Assembly (NCBI GenBank): GCA_015068605.1
Contig: SVKF01000010.1
Span: 1 to 60,972, forward strand
Length of the DNA: 60,972 nucleotides
From: Oscillospiraceae bacterium
GTDB taxonomy: Bacteria; Bacillota; Clostridia; Monoglobales; Monoglobaceae
Direction of reading: 5' to 3'
The notes under the pieces were generated by a model that had not been told where the DNA came from, did no database searches, and was given only the letters and a program-made list of their open reading frames with translations. Made by a program: the position numbers and the translations under genes. Positions 36,048 to 46,020 of this stretch are shown here, piece after piece. Position 1 is the first letter of the stretch; each line of letters opens with the position of its first letter.

Positions 36048-38102
36048 GTGAAACTTAATGATAGTATTCAGTATGTCAAAGGGATTGGTGAAAAAAGAGC
36101 CCAAACCTTTGAAAAGCTTGGAATAAAAACAGTTTCAGATTTACTTTATCATCTTCCCAGAGATTATGAGGACAGGTCGGAGATTAAAAATATCTGTGAT
36201 TTGATTGACGGAGAAAATGTGTGTGTTTGCGCAAGACTGACTGCGTCTCCAAGGTCATTCAAAAGTCGTAACCGTCTTATGGTGACGCAAACAACGGTTT
36301 CGGACGGAACGGGAATTATGAAAATAACCTGGTTTAACGCCCGATACATAGAAAATCAGCTTCGTGGCGACCGTGAGTTTGTGTTTTTTGGGAATGTGAC
36401 TTATAAGGGCAGAAATGCGGAAATGGTCAATCCTGTGGTTGAGGTTTATGACGGCAAGGGTCGGAAAACAGGCAGAATTGTGCCTATTTATCCTCTGACG
36501 GCAGGGCTTACTCAATATAATCTGCGTACGGCGATTGAGAATGTTTTTGAAAAGCTGGATGAAAGAATAGAAAACACCGTTCCTGATAAAATTGCAAAAA
36601 AATGCCTGATTATGGATACGGAAACGGCTATGCGCGAAATTCACCTTCCTAACGATTTTGAAAGCTTTAAAAGGGCGAAATACTCCCTTTCCTTTGAGGA
36701 GCTTCTTGTTATGCAAACGGGGATTCAGATGATAAAAGGCGACAGAAAGAAATATTATGCGGAAGGCTTTTCGGATGTTAAATGTGTGGGTGAATTTGCA
36801 AAAACACTTCCCTTTGAATTGACAAATGCACAGAAAAGGGTTATAAACGAGGTCTGCGCAGATGTTAAAAAGAATATACCTATGAACAGACTGGTTCAGG
36901 GAGATGTCGGGTCGGGTAAAACTGTTGTGGCGGCAGCTGCAATGTATTCGGCTGTGAAATCGGGATTTCAGGCGGCAATGATTGCTCCGACGGAAATCCT
37001 TGCTAAACAGCATTATAAAAGCTTTACTAAAATGTTTGAGGGCAAAAATATCAGAATAGCCCTTTTAACGGGCGGAAAAAGCAAGGCTAAAACCGAGGCG
37101 CTTTCTTTAATTGAACAGGGCGAAGTTGATATTGTTGTGGGAACTCACGCAGTTTTGACGGAGAGTGTAAAGTTTAAAAAGCTTAATCTTGCGGTGACGG
37201 ATGAGCAACACCGTTTCGGCGTAAAACAAAGGGCGACACTTTCTGAAAAAGGGAAAAATGTTCACACTCTTGTTATGACGGCAACGCCAATTCCGAGAAC
37301 GCTTTCCCTGATTTTATACGGAGACCTTGATGTTTCGATTATTGATGAGCTTCCTCCGGGAAGAAAAGATGTTAAAACCTATGCTGTCGGTGAGAATATG
37401 CGTGGGCGGATAAATAAGTTTATTGCCTCTAAAATTGCGGAAGGGCGGCAGATATATATAGTTTGTCCTTTGGTGGAGGAGAGCGAAACCCTGACGGCGA
37501 AAGCGGTTACGGAGTATGCGGAAAGCTTATCAAAGGGTGCGTTTAAAGACTATAAAATTGATGTTCTTCATGGCAAAATGAAGGCGAAAGAAAAAGATGC
37601 GGTTATGGAACGCTTTGCAAAAGGGGAAACAGACATTCTTGTTTCAACAACGGTTATTGAAGTGGGAGTGGATGTTCCCAATGCCTCGGTTATGGTGGTT
37701 GAAAATGCGGAGCGGTTTGGGTTATCCCAGCTCCATCAGCTTCGTGGACGAATAAGAAGAGGTGTCCATGAGGCGTTTTGTGTGCTTTTCTGTAAGTCGA
37801 GTGGGGAATTTGCAAAGGAAAGAATGAAAATTATGCAGGAAACCAACGACGGCTTTAAAATTTCCGAAAAGGACTTGATTTTAAGAGGACCCGGTGAATT
37901 TTTTGGAGTGAGACAACATGGTCTTCCGGAACTTAAAATTGCAAATTTGTCGGAGGATATGGAAGTTTTAAAAATGGCAGGAATTGCGGCAGAGGAAATT
38001 TTAAAAGAGGACAGAGAGCTTATTCTTCCCCAAAATCAAAATCTGAAAAAACGGGTTATGAAACGGTATGAAGAAGTAGGCGGAAAAGGCATTTTGAACT
38101 AA
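36048..38102 (+). CDS. recG: ATP-dependent DNA helicase RecG
   Basis: RecG remodels stalled forks and Holliday junctions. The start was set at GTG 36048, after ACGGAGGTGAT; an open frame runs upstream through repeat DNA but has no homology-like sequence. The 684-residue protein has the wedge domain (QYVKGIGEKRAQTFEKLG, SDLLYHLPRDYEDRS), Walker A LVQGDVGSGKTVVAAAA near residue 283, the DEQH box VTDEQHRFGVKQR, and C-terminal QLHQLRGRIRRG. It follows the Gls24/FakA pair, as is common, but repeats have separated them. Confidence 0.96.
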   Translation: MKLNDSIQYVKGIGEKRAQTFEKLGIKTVSDLLYHLPRDYEDRSEIKNICDLIDGENVCVCARLTASPRSFKSRNRLMVTQTTVSDGTGIMKITWFNARYIENQLRGDREFVFFGNVTYKGRNAEMVNPVVEVYDGKGRKTGRIVPIYPLTAGLTQYNLRTAIENVFEKLDERIENTVPDKIAKKCLIMDTETAMREIHLPNDFESFKRAKYSLSFEELLVMQTGIQMIKGDRKKYYAEGFSDVKCVGEFAKTLPFELTNAQKRVINEVCADVKKNIPMNRLVQGDVGSGKTVVAAAAMYSAVKSGFQAAMIAPTEILAKQHYKSFTKMFEGKNIRIALLTGGKSKAKTEALSLIEQGEVDIVVGTHAVLTESVKFKKLNLAVTDEQHRFGVKQRATLSEKGKNVHTLVMTATPIPRTLSLILYGDLDVSIIDELPPGRKDVKTYAVGENMRGRINKFIASKIAEGRQIYIVCPLVEESETLTAKAVTEYAESLSKGAFKDYKIDVLHGKMKAKEKDAVMERFAKGETDILVSTTVIEVGVDVPNASVMVVENAERFGLSQLHQLRGRIRRGVHEAFCVLFCKSSGEFAKERMKIMQETNDGFKISEKDLILRGPGEFFGVRQHGLPELKIANLSEDMEVLKMAGIAAEEILKEDRELILPQNQNLKKRVMKRYEEVGGKGILN

Positions 38103-38118
38103 AGGTAGTGGTAATGAT

Positions 38119-38559
38119 ATGAGAGATAAAATTATAAGAATAAATTGGAATAAACCTATTTTGATTGATGAGGCTATTGATAGTGTTCTGTCGGAATGTC
38201 AGGGATTATATTACATAAGCCGTGTTTGGGGAGATAAAGAAAACAGTTTATATATAGGTATTGCTACAAAAGAGAATACAATTAAAAAAAGATTATCTTC
38301 TCACAAACGGAAATGGTTATATAAGTATAGAGGGAAGATATATGTGCGAATAGGTGAGGTTATATATCCCAAAGATGCAGATGCTACCATTATAAAACAT
38401 GCGGAAAGCGCCATTTTGCTGGAACAAGGCAATGTGTTTTTTGAAAATACAAGTCAAACAAACACATATTCATATACAGATTTATATAGAATTGAAAACG
38501 AAGGAGATATATTTGAGTTAAAACCAAAAATAAGAATGCATGAACACGAGGAAGCGTAA
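38119..38559 (+). CDS. Small GIY-YIG-like protein
   Basis: The 146-residue protein has GLYYISRVWG near residue 34 and SLYIGIATKENTIKKRLSSH shortly after, then KHAESAILLEQG and ENTSQTNTYSYTDL. This order (a GIY-like strand, YIG-like strand, Arg-rich helix, an acidic helix with Glu, and an Asn) resembles the GIY-YIG nuclease core in divergent form. It is more AT-rich than its neighbours and interrupts the recG-lepA neighbourhood, so it may be a later arrival. Function is not certain; other folds are possible. Confidence 0.5.
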   Translation: MRDKIIRINWNKPILIDEAIDSVLSECQGLYYISRVWGDKENSLYIGIATKENTIKKRLSSHKRKWLYKYRGKIYVRIGEVIYPKDADATIIKHAESAILLEQGNVFFENTSQTNTYSYTDLYRIENEGDIFELKPKIRMHEHEEA

Positions 38560-38571
38560 AAAATTTTATTA

Positions 38572-38608
38572 AAAAATAGGTATAGATTATAATTATACCT
38601 ATTTTTAT
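38572..38608. terminator. Terminator after the GIY-YIG-like gene
   Basis: AAAAATAGGTATA (38572-38584) pairs with TATACCTATTTTT (38594-38606), followed by ATTG. The T-run is inside the right arm. Confidence 0.75.
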
Positions 38609-38648
38609 TGTGTTGCTTAAATTTTATTATTTGTAAGTTGTTAAAATA

Positions 38649-38677
38649 TTGACAAGAGGGCAGAAATATTATATAAT
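38649..38677 (+). promoter_or_regulatory. lepA: Consensus sigma-A promoter for the lepA operon
   Basis: TTGACA (38649-38654), exactly 17 bases, and TATAAT (38672-38677), 32 bp before the lepA ATG. It is a perfect consensus match and the likely driver of the long operon to trmB. Confidence 0.88.
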
Positions 38678-38708
38678 TTAATGGATAATAATTGGAAGGA
38701 AAAAACAG

Positions 38709-40514
38709 ATGAACGACTATCAGAAGAAAATAAGAAACTTTTCTATAATTGCACATATTGACCACGGAAAATCTACCCTTGCGGACAGACTTTTAGAGAT
38801 GACGGGAGTTTTGACCGAAAGAGAAATGCAGGCGCAGATTCTTGATAATATGGAGCTTGAACGGGAGAGGGGTATAACTATTAAAGCCCGTGCCGTTAAG
38901 CTTATCCATAAGGCGAGCGACGGGGAGGAATATGTCCTTAATTTGATTGACACCCCCGGTCATGTTGACTTTAACTATGAGGTGTCCCGAAGCCTTGCGG
39001 CGTGTGAGGGGGCAATCCTTGTTGTTGATGCGGCGCAGGGCATTGAAGCGCAGACTCTTGCCAACACCTATCTTGCCATTGAGCATGATTTGGAGCTTGT
39101 TCCTGTTATAAATAAAATTGACCTGCCTTCGGCTCAGCCTGAGATTGTCAGACAGGAGATTGAAGATGTTATCGGAATAAATGCGGATAAAGCACCGCTT
39201 ATTTCTGCTAAAAACGGTATAAACATCGAGGAAGTTTTAGAGAGAATTGTTGAGCTTGTTCCGCCGCCTGAAGGTGATTGCGAAAAACCTCTTAAAGCGC
39301 TCATTTTCGATTCATATTATGACAGCTATAAGGGCGTTATCGTTTATGTCAGAATTATTGACGGACAATTAAAGCCCGGAACAAAGATTAAAATGATGGC
39401 AACGGGGGCAACCTTTGATGTTGTTGATGTTGGGTATCTCCACCCCACGGGAATGCTCCCCTCGGGAGAAATTAAGGCAGGAGAGGTTGGATATATCGCC
39501 GCAAGCATTAAAGATGTTCACGATGTTCATGTGGGTGATACGGTTACAACCGTTGAAAATGGCTCAAAAGAGCCTCTTCCCGGATATAAGGAAGTTAAGC
39601 CCATGGTTTACTGCGGAATTTATCCGGCAGACGGAGCGAGATATGATGACCTTCGTGAAGCCCTTGAAAAGCTTCGGTTAAACGATGCCTCATTAAGCTT
39701 TGAGGCGGAAACCTCGGTTGCTCTGGGCTTTGGTTTCAGATGCGGATTTTTGGGACTTTTGCACATGGAAATCATCCAGGAGCGACTTGAAAGAGAGTAT
39801 AATCTTGATTTGGTAACAACAGCGCCAAGCGTTGAATATAAAGTTATTAAGACGGATAGAACTGTTGAGAGTATTTCAAACCCGACGAATCTTCCCGAGC
39901 CCGGCTCAATTGACTATATGGAAGAGCCGATTGTTCATGCGGATATTATGACCCCGAGAGATTATGTTGGGAGCATTATGGAGCTTTGTCAGGAAAGACG
40001 GGGAACATACCTTGATATGGAATATCTTGACGAAAAGCGTGTGACTCTCAAATATGATTTGCCCCTTAATGAGATAATTTACGATTTCTTTGATGCTCTT
40101 AAATCAAAAACAAGGGGCTATGCCTCATTTGACTATGAGTTTAAAGGCTATCAGAAATCCGATTTGGTTAAGCTTGATATATTGCTTAACGGTGAAATGG
40201 TTGATGCCCTTTCTTTTATCGTGCATAAGGAAAAAGCTTATGCAAGAGGAAGAAGAATTGCTGAAAAATTAAAAGAGGTTATCCCTCGTCAGCTTTTTGA
40301 AATCCCTATTCAGGCGGCTGTGGGCGGAAAAATTATTGCAAGAGAAACTGTCCGTGCTATGCGAAAGGATGTTTTGGCGAAGTGTTACGGCGGTGATATA
40401 ACCCGAAAGAAGAAGCTTCTTGAGAAACAGAAAGAGGGTAAAAAGCGTATGCGTCAAGTTGGAACGGTTGAAGTTCCGCAGGAGGCGTTTATGTCAGTAT
40501 TAAAACTTGATTAA
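38709..40514 (+). CDS. lepA: Elongation factor 4 (LepA)
   Basis: LepA is a ribosomal GTPase that back-translocates or assists assembly. The 601-residue protein has G1 [15 protein letters not shown] near residue 16, a G2/switch region [13 protein letters not shown]3 [10 protein letters not shown], and G4 NKIDLPSA. The unique C-terminal domain is visible as [10 protein letters not shown] and ends [20 protein letters not shown]. Length and motif order are normal. It heads a ten-gene run with short gaps or overlaps. Confidence 0.97.
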   Translation: MNDYQKKIRNFSIIAHIDHGKSTLADRLLEMTGVLTEREMQAQILDNMELERERGITIKARAVKLIHKASDGEEYVLNLIDTPGHVDFNYEVSRSLAACEGAILVVDAAQGIEAQTLANTYLAIEHDLELVPVINKIDLPSAQPEIVRQEIEDVIGINADKAPLISAKNGINIEEVLERIVELVPPPEGDCEKPLKALIFDSYYDSYKGVIVYVRIIDGQLKPGTKIKMMATGATFDVVDVGYLHPTGMLPSGEIKAGEVGYIAASIKDVHDVHVGDTVTTVENGSKEPLPGYKEVKPMVYCGIYPADGARYDDLREALEKLRLNDASLSFEAETSVALGFGFRCGFLGLLHMEIIQERLEREYNLDLVTTAPSVEYKVIKTDRTVESISNPTNLPEPGSIDYMEEPIVHADIMTPRDYVGSIMELCQERRGTYLDMEYLDEKRVTLKYDLPLNEIIYDFFDALKSKTRGYASFDYEFKGYQKSDLVKLDILLNGEMVDALSFIVHKEKAYARGRRIAEKLKEVIPRQLFEIPIQAAVGGKIIARETVRAMRKDVLAKCYGGDITRKKKLLEKQKEGKKRMRQVGTVEVPQEAFMSVLKLD

Positions 40515-40534
40515 AATTTTAGGAGGATATAAAA

Positions 40535-41548
40535 ATGAAAGTATTGGTTACAGGCGGAGCAGGTTACATCGGAAGCCACACTTGTGTGGAGTTACTCGAT
40601 GCAGGTTATGAAATTGCGGTTGTTGATAATCTTTCAAACAGCTGCGAGGAATCCCTTAAAAGAGTTGAAAAAATAACAGGGAAGACATTTAAATTCTATA
40701 AAGAGGATTTATGCGATATTGATGCTGTTGAGAAGATATTTAATGATGATAAATTTGATGCGGTTATCCACTTTGCAGGACTTAAGGCAGTCGGTGAATC
40801 CGTTGCAATTCCTCTTGCATATTATGAAAACAATATAGGAAGCACCTTAAATCTCTGCAAGGTTATGGCAAAGCATGGTTGTAAAAAGCTTGTGTTCAGC
40901 TCATCTGCAACAGTTTACGGAAATCCACACACAGTTCCGATTACAGAGGATTTTCCGCTTCATTGCACAAATCCATACGGCAGAACAAAGCTTATGATTG
41001 AGGAAATTCTCCGTGACCTTTATGTTTCGGATAATGAATGGGATATAGCCCTTCTTCGTTACTTTAATCCGGTTGGCGCGCATAAGAGTGGGCTTATCGG
41101 TGAAGACCCGACGGGAATTCCAAATAACCTTATGCCTTATATTTCGCAGGTTGCAGTCGGAAAGAGACCTTTCCTCAATGTTTTCGGGGATGATTATGAA
41201 ACTCCGGACGGAACAGGGGTTCGTGACTATATTCATGTTGTTGACCTTTCAATCGGTCACCTTAAGGCTTTGGAGAAGATAAGCGATAAGGTTGGGGTTG
41301 TGACATATAACCTCGGAACAGGATGCGGATACAGTGTTTTGGATATGGTTAAGGCTTTCTCAAAGGCTTGCGGAAAAGATGTTGCATATAAGATTGCGCC
41401 AAGACGCCCCGGAGATATTGCCCAGTGTTATGCTGACCCGAAAAAGGCGAAGGAAGAGCTTGGCTTTGAGGCAACAAGAAATCTTGAAGATATGTGTAAT
41501 GACACATGGAGATGGCAGAGCAATAACCCGGATGGGTATAATAAATAA
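40535..41548 (+). CDS. galE: UDP-glucose 4-epimerase
   Basis: GalE interconverts UDP-glucose and UDP-galactose with bound NAD. The Rossmann motif [17 protein letters not shown] is at the N-terminus, the catalytic Tyr-Lys pair is in [14 protein letters not shown] near residue 148, and the [10 protein letters not shown] segment precedes it. At 337 residues the length is typical. AGGAGG precedes the ATG. Its location beside a TagA-type glycosyltransferase suggests supply of sugar nucleotides for a cell-wall polymer. Confidence 0.95.
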   Translation: MKVLVTGGAGYIGSHTCVELLDAGYEIAVVDNLSNSCEESLKRVEKITGKTFKFYKEDLCDIDAVEKIFNDDKFDAVIHFAGLKAVGESVAIPLAYYENNIGSTLNLCKVMAKHGCKKLVFSSSATVYGNPHTVPITEDFPLHCTNPYGRTKLMIEEILRDLYVSDNEWDIALLRYFNPVGAHKSGLIGEDPTGIPNNLMPYISQVAVGKRPFLNVFGDDYETPDGTGVRDYIHVVDLSIGHLKALEKISDKVGVVTYNLGTGCGYSVLDMVKAFSKACGKDVAYKIAPRRPGDIAQCYADPKKAKEELGFEATRNLEDMCNDTWRWQSNNPDGYNK

Positions 41549-41557
41549 GGTGAATTT

Positions 41558-42298
41558 ATGAGAGATACAGTTGAAATCCTTGGCGTTAAAATTGATAAGG
41601 TGACGGAGGAGCAGGCTCTTGAGATTGCGAAAGGCTTTCTTAAAGGGGATAAGGTTGCAAAGATTTACACTCCCAATCCCGAGATAATAATGGCGGCACG
41701 AGAGGATTCTGATTTTAAAAAGATTTTAAACGATGCTGATTTATGTACGGCAGACGGAATTGGCGTGGTTTATGGGGCAAAAATACTCAAAAATCCCGTT
41801 CCGTGTCGAGTTGCGGGCTTTGATTTGACCTGCAATTTGCTTGATTATATGAAGGATACAGAGGACAGTGTATTTTTGTTCGGAGCAAAACCGGGCGTTG
41901 CAAAAATTGCAAAGCAAAAGCTTATGGAGAAGTATCCGGGGCTTAAGGTTGCAGGCACGAATGACGGATATTTTTCCAAAGGGGACATCCCTGCGATAGT
42001 TGAAAAAATCAATAATTCCGGGGCTAAATTGCTTCTTGTGTGCCTTGGAATGAAGAAACAGGAGCAGTGGATAGCTGAATATCAGAGTGAGCTTAAAACG
42101 GTAAAGCTTTGTATGGGAGTCGGCGGAACTTTAGATGTTTTCGCAGGAGATGTTAAAAGAGCTCCGAAAATTTTTATAAAGCTTAATCTTGAGTGGTTTT
42201 ACAGACTAATGAAACAGCCGAGCCGAATAGGAAGATTTGCGGCACTTCCAAAGTTTGTTATTGCGGTGTTTAAAAGTAAGAAGGGAATGAAAAAATAA
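41558..42298 (+). CDS. tagA: WecG/TagA/CpsF family glycosyltransferase
   Basis: The 246-residue protein matches the family that adds ManNAc to undecaprenyl-linked GlcNAc, the committed step of wall teichoic acid linkage-unit synthesis. Key features are YTPNPEIIMAARED near residue 38, the catalytic Asp in LCTADGIGVVYGAK near residue 67, and LLVCLGMKKQEQWI. The ending RLMKQPSRIGRFAALPKFV is typical. The exact acceptor is not proven, as the family also makes other polymers. It overlaps the next gene by one base. Confidence 0.88.
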   Translation: MRDTVEILGVKIDKVTEEQALEIAKGFLKGDKVAKIYTPNPEIIMAAREDSDFKKILNDADLCTADGIGVVYGAKILKNPVPCRVAGFDLTCNLLDYMKDTEDSVFLFGAKPGVAKIAKQKLMEKYPGLKVAGTNDGYFSKGDIPAIVEKINNSGAKLLLVCLGMKKQEQWIAEYQSELKTVKLCMGVGGTLDVFAGDVKRAPKIFIKLNLEWFYRLMKQPSRIGRFAALPKFVIAVFKSKKGMKK

Positions 42299-42834
42299 TG
42301 GTTTATATTATGCTTGCAGATGGCTTTGAGGAAGTTGAAGCCCTTGCCTGCTGTGATATTTTAAGGAGAGCGGAAATAAAAACATATCTTGCGTCAATTG
42401 ACGGGGAATATGTGACGGGCTCTCATAAAATAACGGTTAAATCCGATATGGCTGCGAAGGATATTGATTTTTCGCAGGTTGAAGGTCTTGTTTTGCCCGG
42501 CGGAATGCCCGGGACACTTAATCTCCAAAAGAGTGAGGTTGTGACGGAGCTTATTCGCCATTGTGTTGAAAATAATAAGCTTATCGGTGCGATTTGTGCC
42601 GCACCCATGATTCTTGGTGATATGGGTGTTTTAGAGGGAAAAAAGGCAACTTGCTTCCCGGGCTTTGAGGAGAATTTGACCGGTGCGGAGGTTGTCAATG
42701 ATTTCGTCGTATCGGACGGGAATATTATAACAGGAAAAGGAGCAGGAGCCTCCATTATGTTTGGGGCGGCGATTGCTGATTACTTTAAAGAAGGGGCAGG
42801 AAAAAAACTGTTAAAACAGGTTCAGCATATATGA
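42298..42834 (+). CDS. DJ-1/PfpI family protein
   Basis: The 178-residue protein has the family nucleophile elbow LIGAICAAPMILGD near residue 98, with the catalytic Cys, and the upstream Glu in MLADGFEEVEALAC. VLPGGMPGTLNL is another conserved segment. Members act as chaperones, glyoxalases or thiol-stress proteins; which one applies here is not clear. Its ATG overlaps the preceding TAA, and its end overlaps the next gene by 4 bp, so it is tightly coupled in the operon. Confidence 0.88.
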   Translation: MVYIMLADGFEEVEALACCDILRRAEIKTYLASIDGEYVTGSHKITVKSDMAAKDIDFSQVEGLVLPGGMPGTLNLQKSEVVTELIRHCVENNKLIGAICAAPMILGDMGVLEGKKATCFPGFEENLTGAEVVNDFVVSDGNIITGKGAGASIMFGAAIADYFKEGAGKKLLKQVQHI

Positions 42835-43418
42835 GCATTGAGAAGGACAAAATAAGAGAAGAATATAAGAAGATAAGGGATGAAATTCCGTTGGGAACGC
42901 AGGTTTTAAAGAGTGTTGCTATATGGAAATACTTTTTTGATTTACCCGAATACGAAAATGCGAAAACTGTTATGATTTACAGCGATATAAAAAGTGAAGT
43001 CAAGACAAATGTTTTTGCTGAGCGTCTCTTTTCCGATGGAAAAAGGGTTGTTTATCCGTATACGGATAAAAAGGAGATTGTTCCTTATGAGGTTGACAGC
43101 TCTGCAAGACTTATGGCGAGAGCTTTTGGGATTTTAGAGCCGAATCTTAGGTTTGTTGGTGACGGGTATGTTAAGGAAATCCCGAAAAATGAAATAGATT
43201 TGGTGGTCGTTCCGGGTGTTGTTTTCGATATGTTCGGGGACAGACTGGGCTATGGCGGTGGCTATTACGACCGATTTTTAAAGGATTTTGAAGGTGTTAA
43301 GGCAGGGGTTTCCTATTCGGAGTGTGTTTGTTATTCTCTTCCTGATGAGGAAACCGATGTAAAAATGGATATGCTTATTACAGAAGCGGGATGTGAGCGT
43401 TTTGAACAAGCGGAATAA
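42831..43418 (+). CDS. 5-formyltetrahydrofolate cyclo-ligase
   Basis: This enzyme returns 5-formyl-THF to the active folate pool using ATP. The 195-residue protein has KIREEYKKIRDEIPLG at the N-terminus and the signature VVPGVVFDMFGDRLGYGGGY with YYDRFLKDF near residue 125. The GYGGGYYDRFL core is diagnostic. It starts inside the previous stop (ATGA) and its own end overlaps the next gene by 26 bp. It complements the one-carbon enzymes of the purine operon. Confidence 0.94.
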   Translation: MSIEKDKIREEYKKIRDEIPLGTQVLKSVAIWKYFFDLPEYENAKTVMIYSDIKSEVKTNVFAERLFSDGKRVVYPYTDKKEIVPYEVDSSARLMARAFGILEPNLRFVGDGYVKEIPKNEIDLVVVPGVVFDMFGDRLGYGGGYYDRFLKDFEGVKAGVSYSECVCYSLPDEETDVKMDMLITEAGCERFEQAE

Positions 43419-44313
43419 AGGTTATGCTGATATTAAACGCATAAAGGGAGTCAGATGGCTCCTTCTTTGGGTTATGCTGACTCAACTTGTAACTAAAGTT
43501 GCAGGTTCGGCTATTATGAGCTTTATTCCTGAAAGCGATGTGTGGTATAGCAAATATTCTGATTACATTCAGACAGGAATTGTGACAACCCTGACTTTTT
43601 TAGTTCCGATTTCGGTTTATGGCATAACCTCATGGCGTAAGACAGAACGGGCAGATGCGGAGGAAATGCGTTTTAATCGGTTTTCGCCGAAGCTTTTGGG
43701 CTTTATTGTTGTTATGGCGATTTCGGGGCAATTTGTTATGACCCTTTTGAATGTGCCTATGTCCATGATTTTTGACTTTCATAAGGGAAACCTTGAGCCT
43801 GTTTCCGTGAGTGAGACAATAATGGCACTCCTTGTTACGGCGGTTCTTCCCGGAATTTTTGAGGAATTTTGGATGCATGGAATTGTTATGAGTGTCTATG
43901 AAAGACGAAGCACCTTTGTTGCAATTTTTTTCACAACAATAATGTTTGCGTTGCTTCATGGAAATCTTGTTAAGCTTCCGGGGTTTTTGCTCCTCGGATT
44001 TGTTGCGGCGATTATAACAATAAGGTCAAACTCGGTTTATGCGGCAATGCTTTACCACATAATAAATAATGCATCTTCGGTTATATATGCCTATTTGAAT
44101 GCAAATTATGAAATCGGAGATGTTTTTGCGTGGACATTTTTTGCGGTTATGGTTCCGGTGTTTATTGCTTCATTTCTGGGCTTTATGTTTATTTCGCCCA
44201 AAAGACAAAGAACAAAGTGTAAAAACGAAGGCTCAATGCTTGTTAAAAATTTCCTGAGCCTTCCTGTTATTCTTTGCCTTGTTCTTGTATATTTAAAAAT
44301 CAGATTTTACTAA
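43393..44313 (+). CDS. CPBP family intramembrane protease homologue
   Basis: The 306-residue protein has about eight hydrophobic segments and the CPBP/Abi region. Motif 1 reads PGIFEEFWMHG near residue 155; the family consensus is EExxxR, so the Arg is His here. Motif 2 is FALLHG and motif 3 LYHIINN. The Glu pair and two His remain, so activity is possible. Start choice between GTG 43393 and TTG 43402 is uncertain. CPBP proteins cleave prenylated or peptide substrates in the membrane; the bacterial targets are often unknown. Confidence 0.82.
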   Translation: MSVLNKRNKGYADIKRIKGVRWLLLWVMLTQLVTKVAGSAIMSFIPESDVWYSKYSDYIQTGIVTTLTFLVPISVYGITSWRKTERADAEEMRFNRFSPKLLGFIVVMAISGQFVMTLLNVPMSMIFDFHKGNLEPVSVSETIMALLVTAVLPGIFEEFWMHGIVMSVYERRSTFVAIFFTTIMFALLHGNLVKLPGFLLLGFVAAIITIRSNSVYAAMLYHIINNASSVIYAYLNANYEIGDVFAWTFFAVMVPVFIASFLGFMFISPKRQRTKCKNEGSMLVKNFLSLPVILCLVLVYLKIRFY

Positions 44314-44326
44314 TGAGAGGTTTGAT

Positions 44327-45340
44327 ATGGTTAAGCTGACAGCAATTAAGAAAAAGAGAATAATTTTAGGGGTTATCATTGCGGTTGCCCTGTGCTTTTT
44401 GCTGACTGTTGTCGGTGTCTTAAGGGAAATTTATAAGGATGACACAGATAAGGCGGTTTTGGTTGATATTCCCGAGGGTGCGGGAGTGTCACAGATTGTG
44501 CAGCTCCTTGAGGAGAAGGAGGTTATAGATTCTCCGTTTTTGTTTAAGCTTTATGAAAAGTTTAACGGAGGCGGAGTATACCATAAAGGTGTTCATAAAT
44601 TTTATGTAGGTATGAGCTATGAAAATATCTTAAGGAGCCTTGAAACCTTTGTGGAGGTGGATGTTGCAATAACCATTCCCGAGGGGTATGAAATTTATCG
44701 GATTGCACAGCTCCTTGAGGATAATGAGATTTGCACCAAAACTGATTTTTATGAGGCGCAGAAAAAAGAGTATAAGGATTTCCCCTTCTTAAAGGATGCG
44801 AGAAAAAGAGAAAATCCGATGGAGGGGTATCTGTTTCCGGACACATATCAGTTCAGACGGGGGCAGAGTGCGGAAAGTGTTATAACCGTGATGCTTACTA
44901 ATTTTAAAAATAAGGTGTATAAGCTTTATGAAGAAAGCAAAACGGACAAGACTCTCGATGAAATAATAATTATGGCGTCCATTGTTGAGCGTGAAGCGGC
45001 AAATGAAACGGAATGGGGGAAGGTTGCTTCGGTTTTCTATAACAGGCTGGAAATCGGAATGAAGCTTCAATCCTGCGCAACGGTACAGTATGTTTTAAAG
45101 GAGCGTAAGGATATTTTGTCTAATGAGGATATAAAAATTGATTCGCCGTATAATACATATAAGTATGAGGGACTCCCAATAGGGCCTATTGCATCTCCCG
45201 GGCTTGGCGCAATTAAAGCGGCAATTTCTCCCGAAGAAACTGAATATTTGTATTTTGCTGCAACAAAAGACGGAAGTCGGAATGTATTTAATATAACAGG
45301 CGAAGGGCATATGGAAACGGTTAAGGAGTTGCAGAAATGA
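44327..45340 (+). CDS. mltG: Endolytic transglycosylase MltG
   Basis: MltG cuts nascent peptidoglycan glycan strands and limits their length. The 337-residue protein has one N-terminal membrane anchor (IILGVIIAVALCFLLTVVGV), LysM-like turns, and the YceG core: ENPMEGYLFPDTYQFRRGQS near residue 163, the catalytic Glu in IIMASIVEREAANETEW near residue 223, and SPYNTYKYEGLPIGPIASPG. GAGAGG lies upstream. It overlaps trmR by 4 bp, the same order as yrrL-yrrM in B. subtilis. Confidence 0.95.
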   Translation: MVKLTAIKKKRIILGVIIAVALCFLLTVVGVLREIYKDDTDKAVLVDIPEGAGVSQIVQLLEEKEVIDSPFLFKLYEKFNGGGVYHKGVHKFYVGMSYENILRSLETFVEVDVAITIPEGYEIYRIAQLLEDNEICTKTDFYEAQKKEYKDFPFLKDARKRENPMEGYLFPDTYQFRRGQSAESVITVMLTNFKNKVYKLYEESKTDKTLDEIIIMASIVEREAANETEWGKVASVFYNRLEIGMKLQSCATVQYVLKERKDILSNEDIKIDSPYNTYKYEGLPIGPIASPGLGAIKAAISPEETEYLYFAATKDGSRNVFNITGEGHMETVKELQK

Positions 45341-45996
45341 GAGATTGGATAGAAGGCGACAACATAAATTATGACTATATCTTAAGATATATAAGGGATA
45401 CGCTCCCTCAAAGGGAAGGTCTGCTTTTGGAAATGGAGAAATATGCAGAGGAAAACAGTGTGCCTATTTCCCAGCCTGAAAGCATAAGATTTCTTGAGAT
45501 TATAATAAAAATTGCCAATGCCAAAAGAATTTTGGAGGTTGGAAGTGCCATTGGTTATTCAGCAATAAGGATGAGCAGAGCGGCAGAGGGGGAAGTTACA
45601 ACCATAGAGCTTTCAGAAGAAATGGCGGATATTGCGGAAGAAAATATAAAAAAGGCAGGGCTTTCGGATAAGATAAGGCTTATCCGTGGGGACGCAAGAG
45701 AAATATTGCCGCAGATTGACGGTGAGTTTGACCTTATATTTGTTGATGCGGCAAAAGGTCAGTATGCGGAGTTTTTTAAGGAAAGCCGCAGACTTCTAAA
45801 AAAAGGCGGAATTATGGTTTCTGATAATGTGTTATATAAGGGTATGACGGCAACGGATGAGCTTTTGGTACATAGGAAAATTACTCTTGTAAGACGACTT
45901 CGCGCATATCTTGAAATGCTTAAGGAAAATAAGGATTTTTCAACGGCACTTATCCCCATAGGGGATGGGGTGGCGTTGAGCTTTAAAAAAATTTAA
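45337..45996 (+). CDS. trmR: tRNA 5-hydroxyuridine methyltransferase, TrmR/YrrM type
   Basis: This is a class I SAM-dependent O-methyltransferase of 219 residues. The SAM-binding motif AKRILEVGSAIGYSAIRMS is near residue 67, the acidic loop VTTIELSEEMADIA follows, and DLIFVDAAKGQYAEFF and MVSDNVLYKGM are family hallmarks with metal-binding Asp residues. In B. subtilis TrmR methylates ho5U34 to mo5U in tRNA. The placement straight after mltG, as in B. subtilis, supports this name. Confidence 0.85.
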   Translation: MRDWIEGDNINYDYILRYIRDTLPQREGLLLEMEKYAEENSVPISQPESIRFLEIIIKIANAKRILEVGSAIGYSAIRMSRAAEGEVTTIELSEEMADIAEENIKKAGLSDKIRLIRGDAREILPQIDGEFDLIFVDAAKGQYAEFFKESRRLLKKGGIMVSDNVLYKGMTATDELLVHRKITLVRRLRAYLEMLKENKDFSTALIPIGDGVALSFKKI

Positions 45997-46020
45997 AATT
46001 TGAAGAAGGGAGATTAAGGA

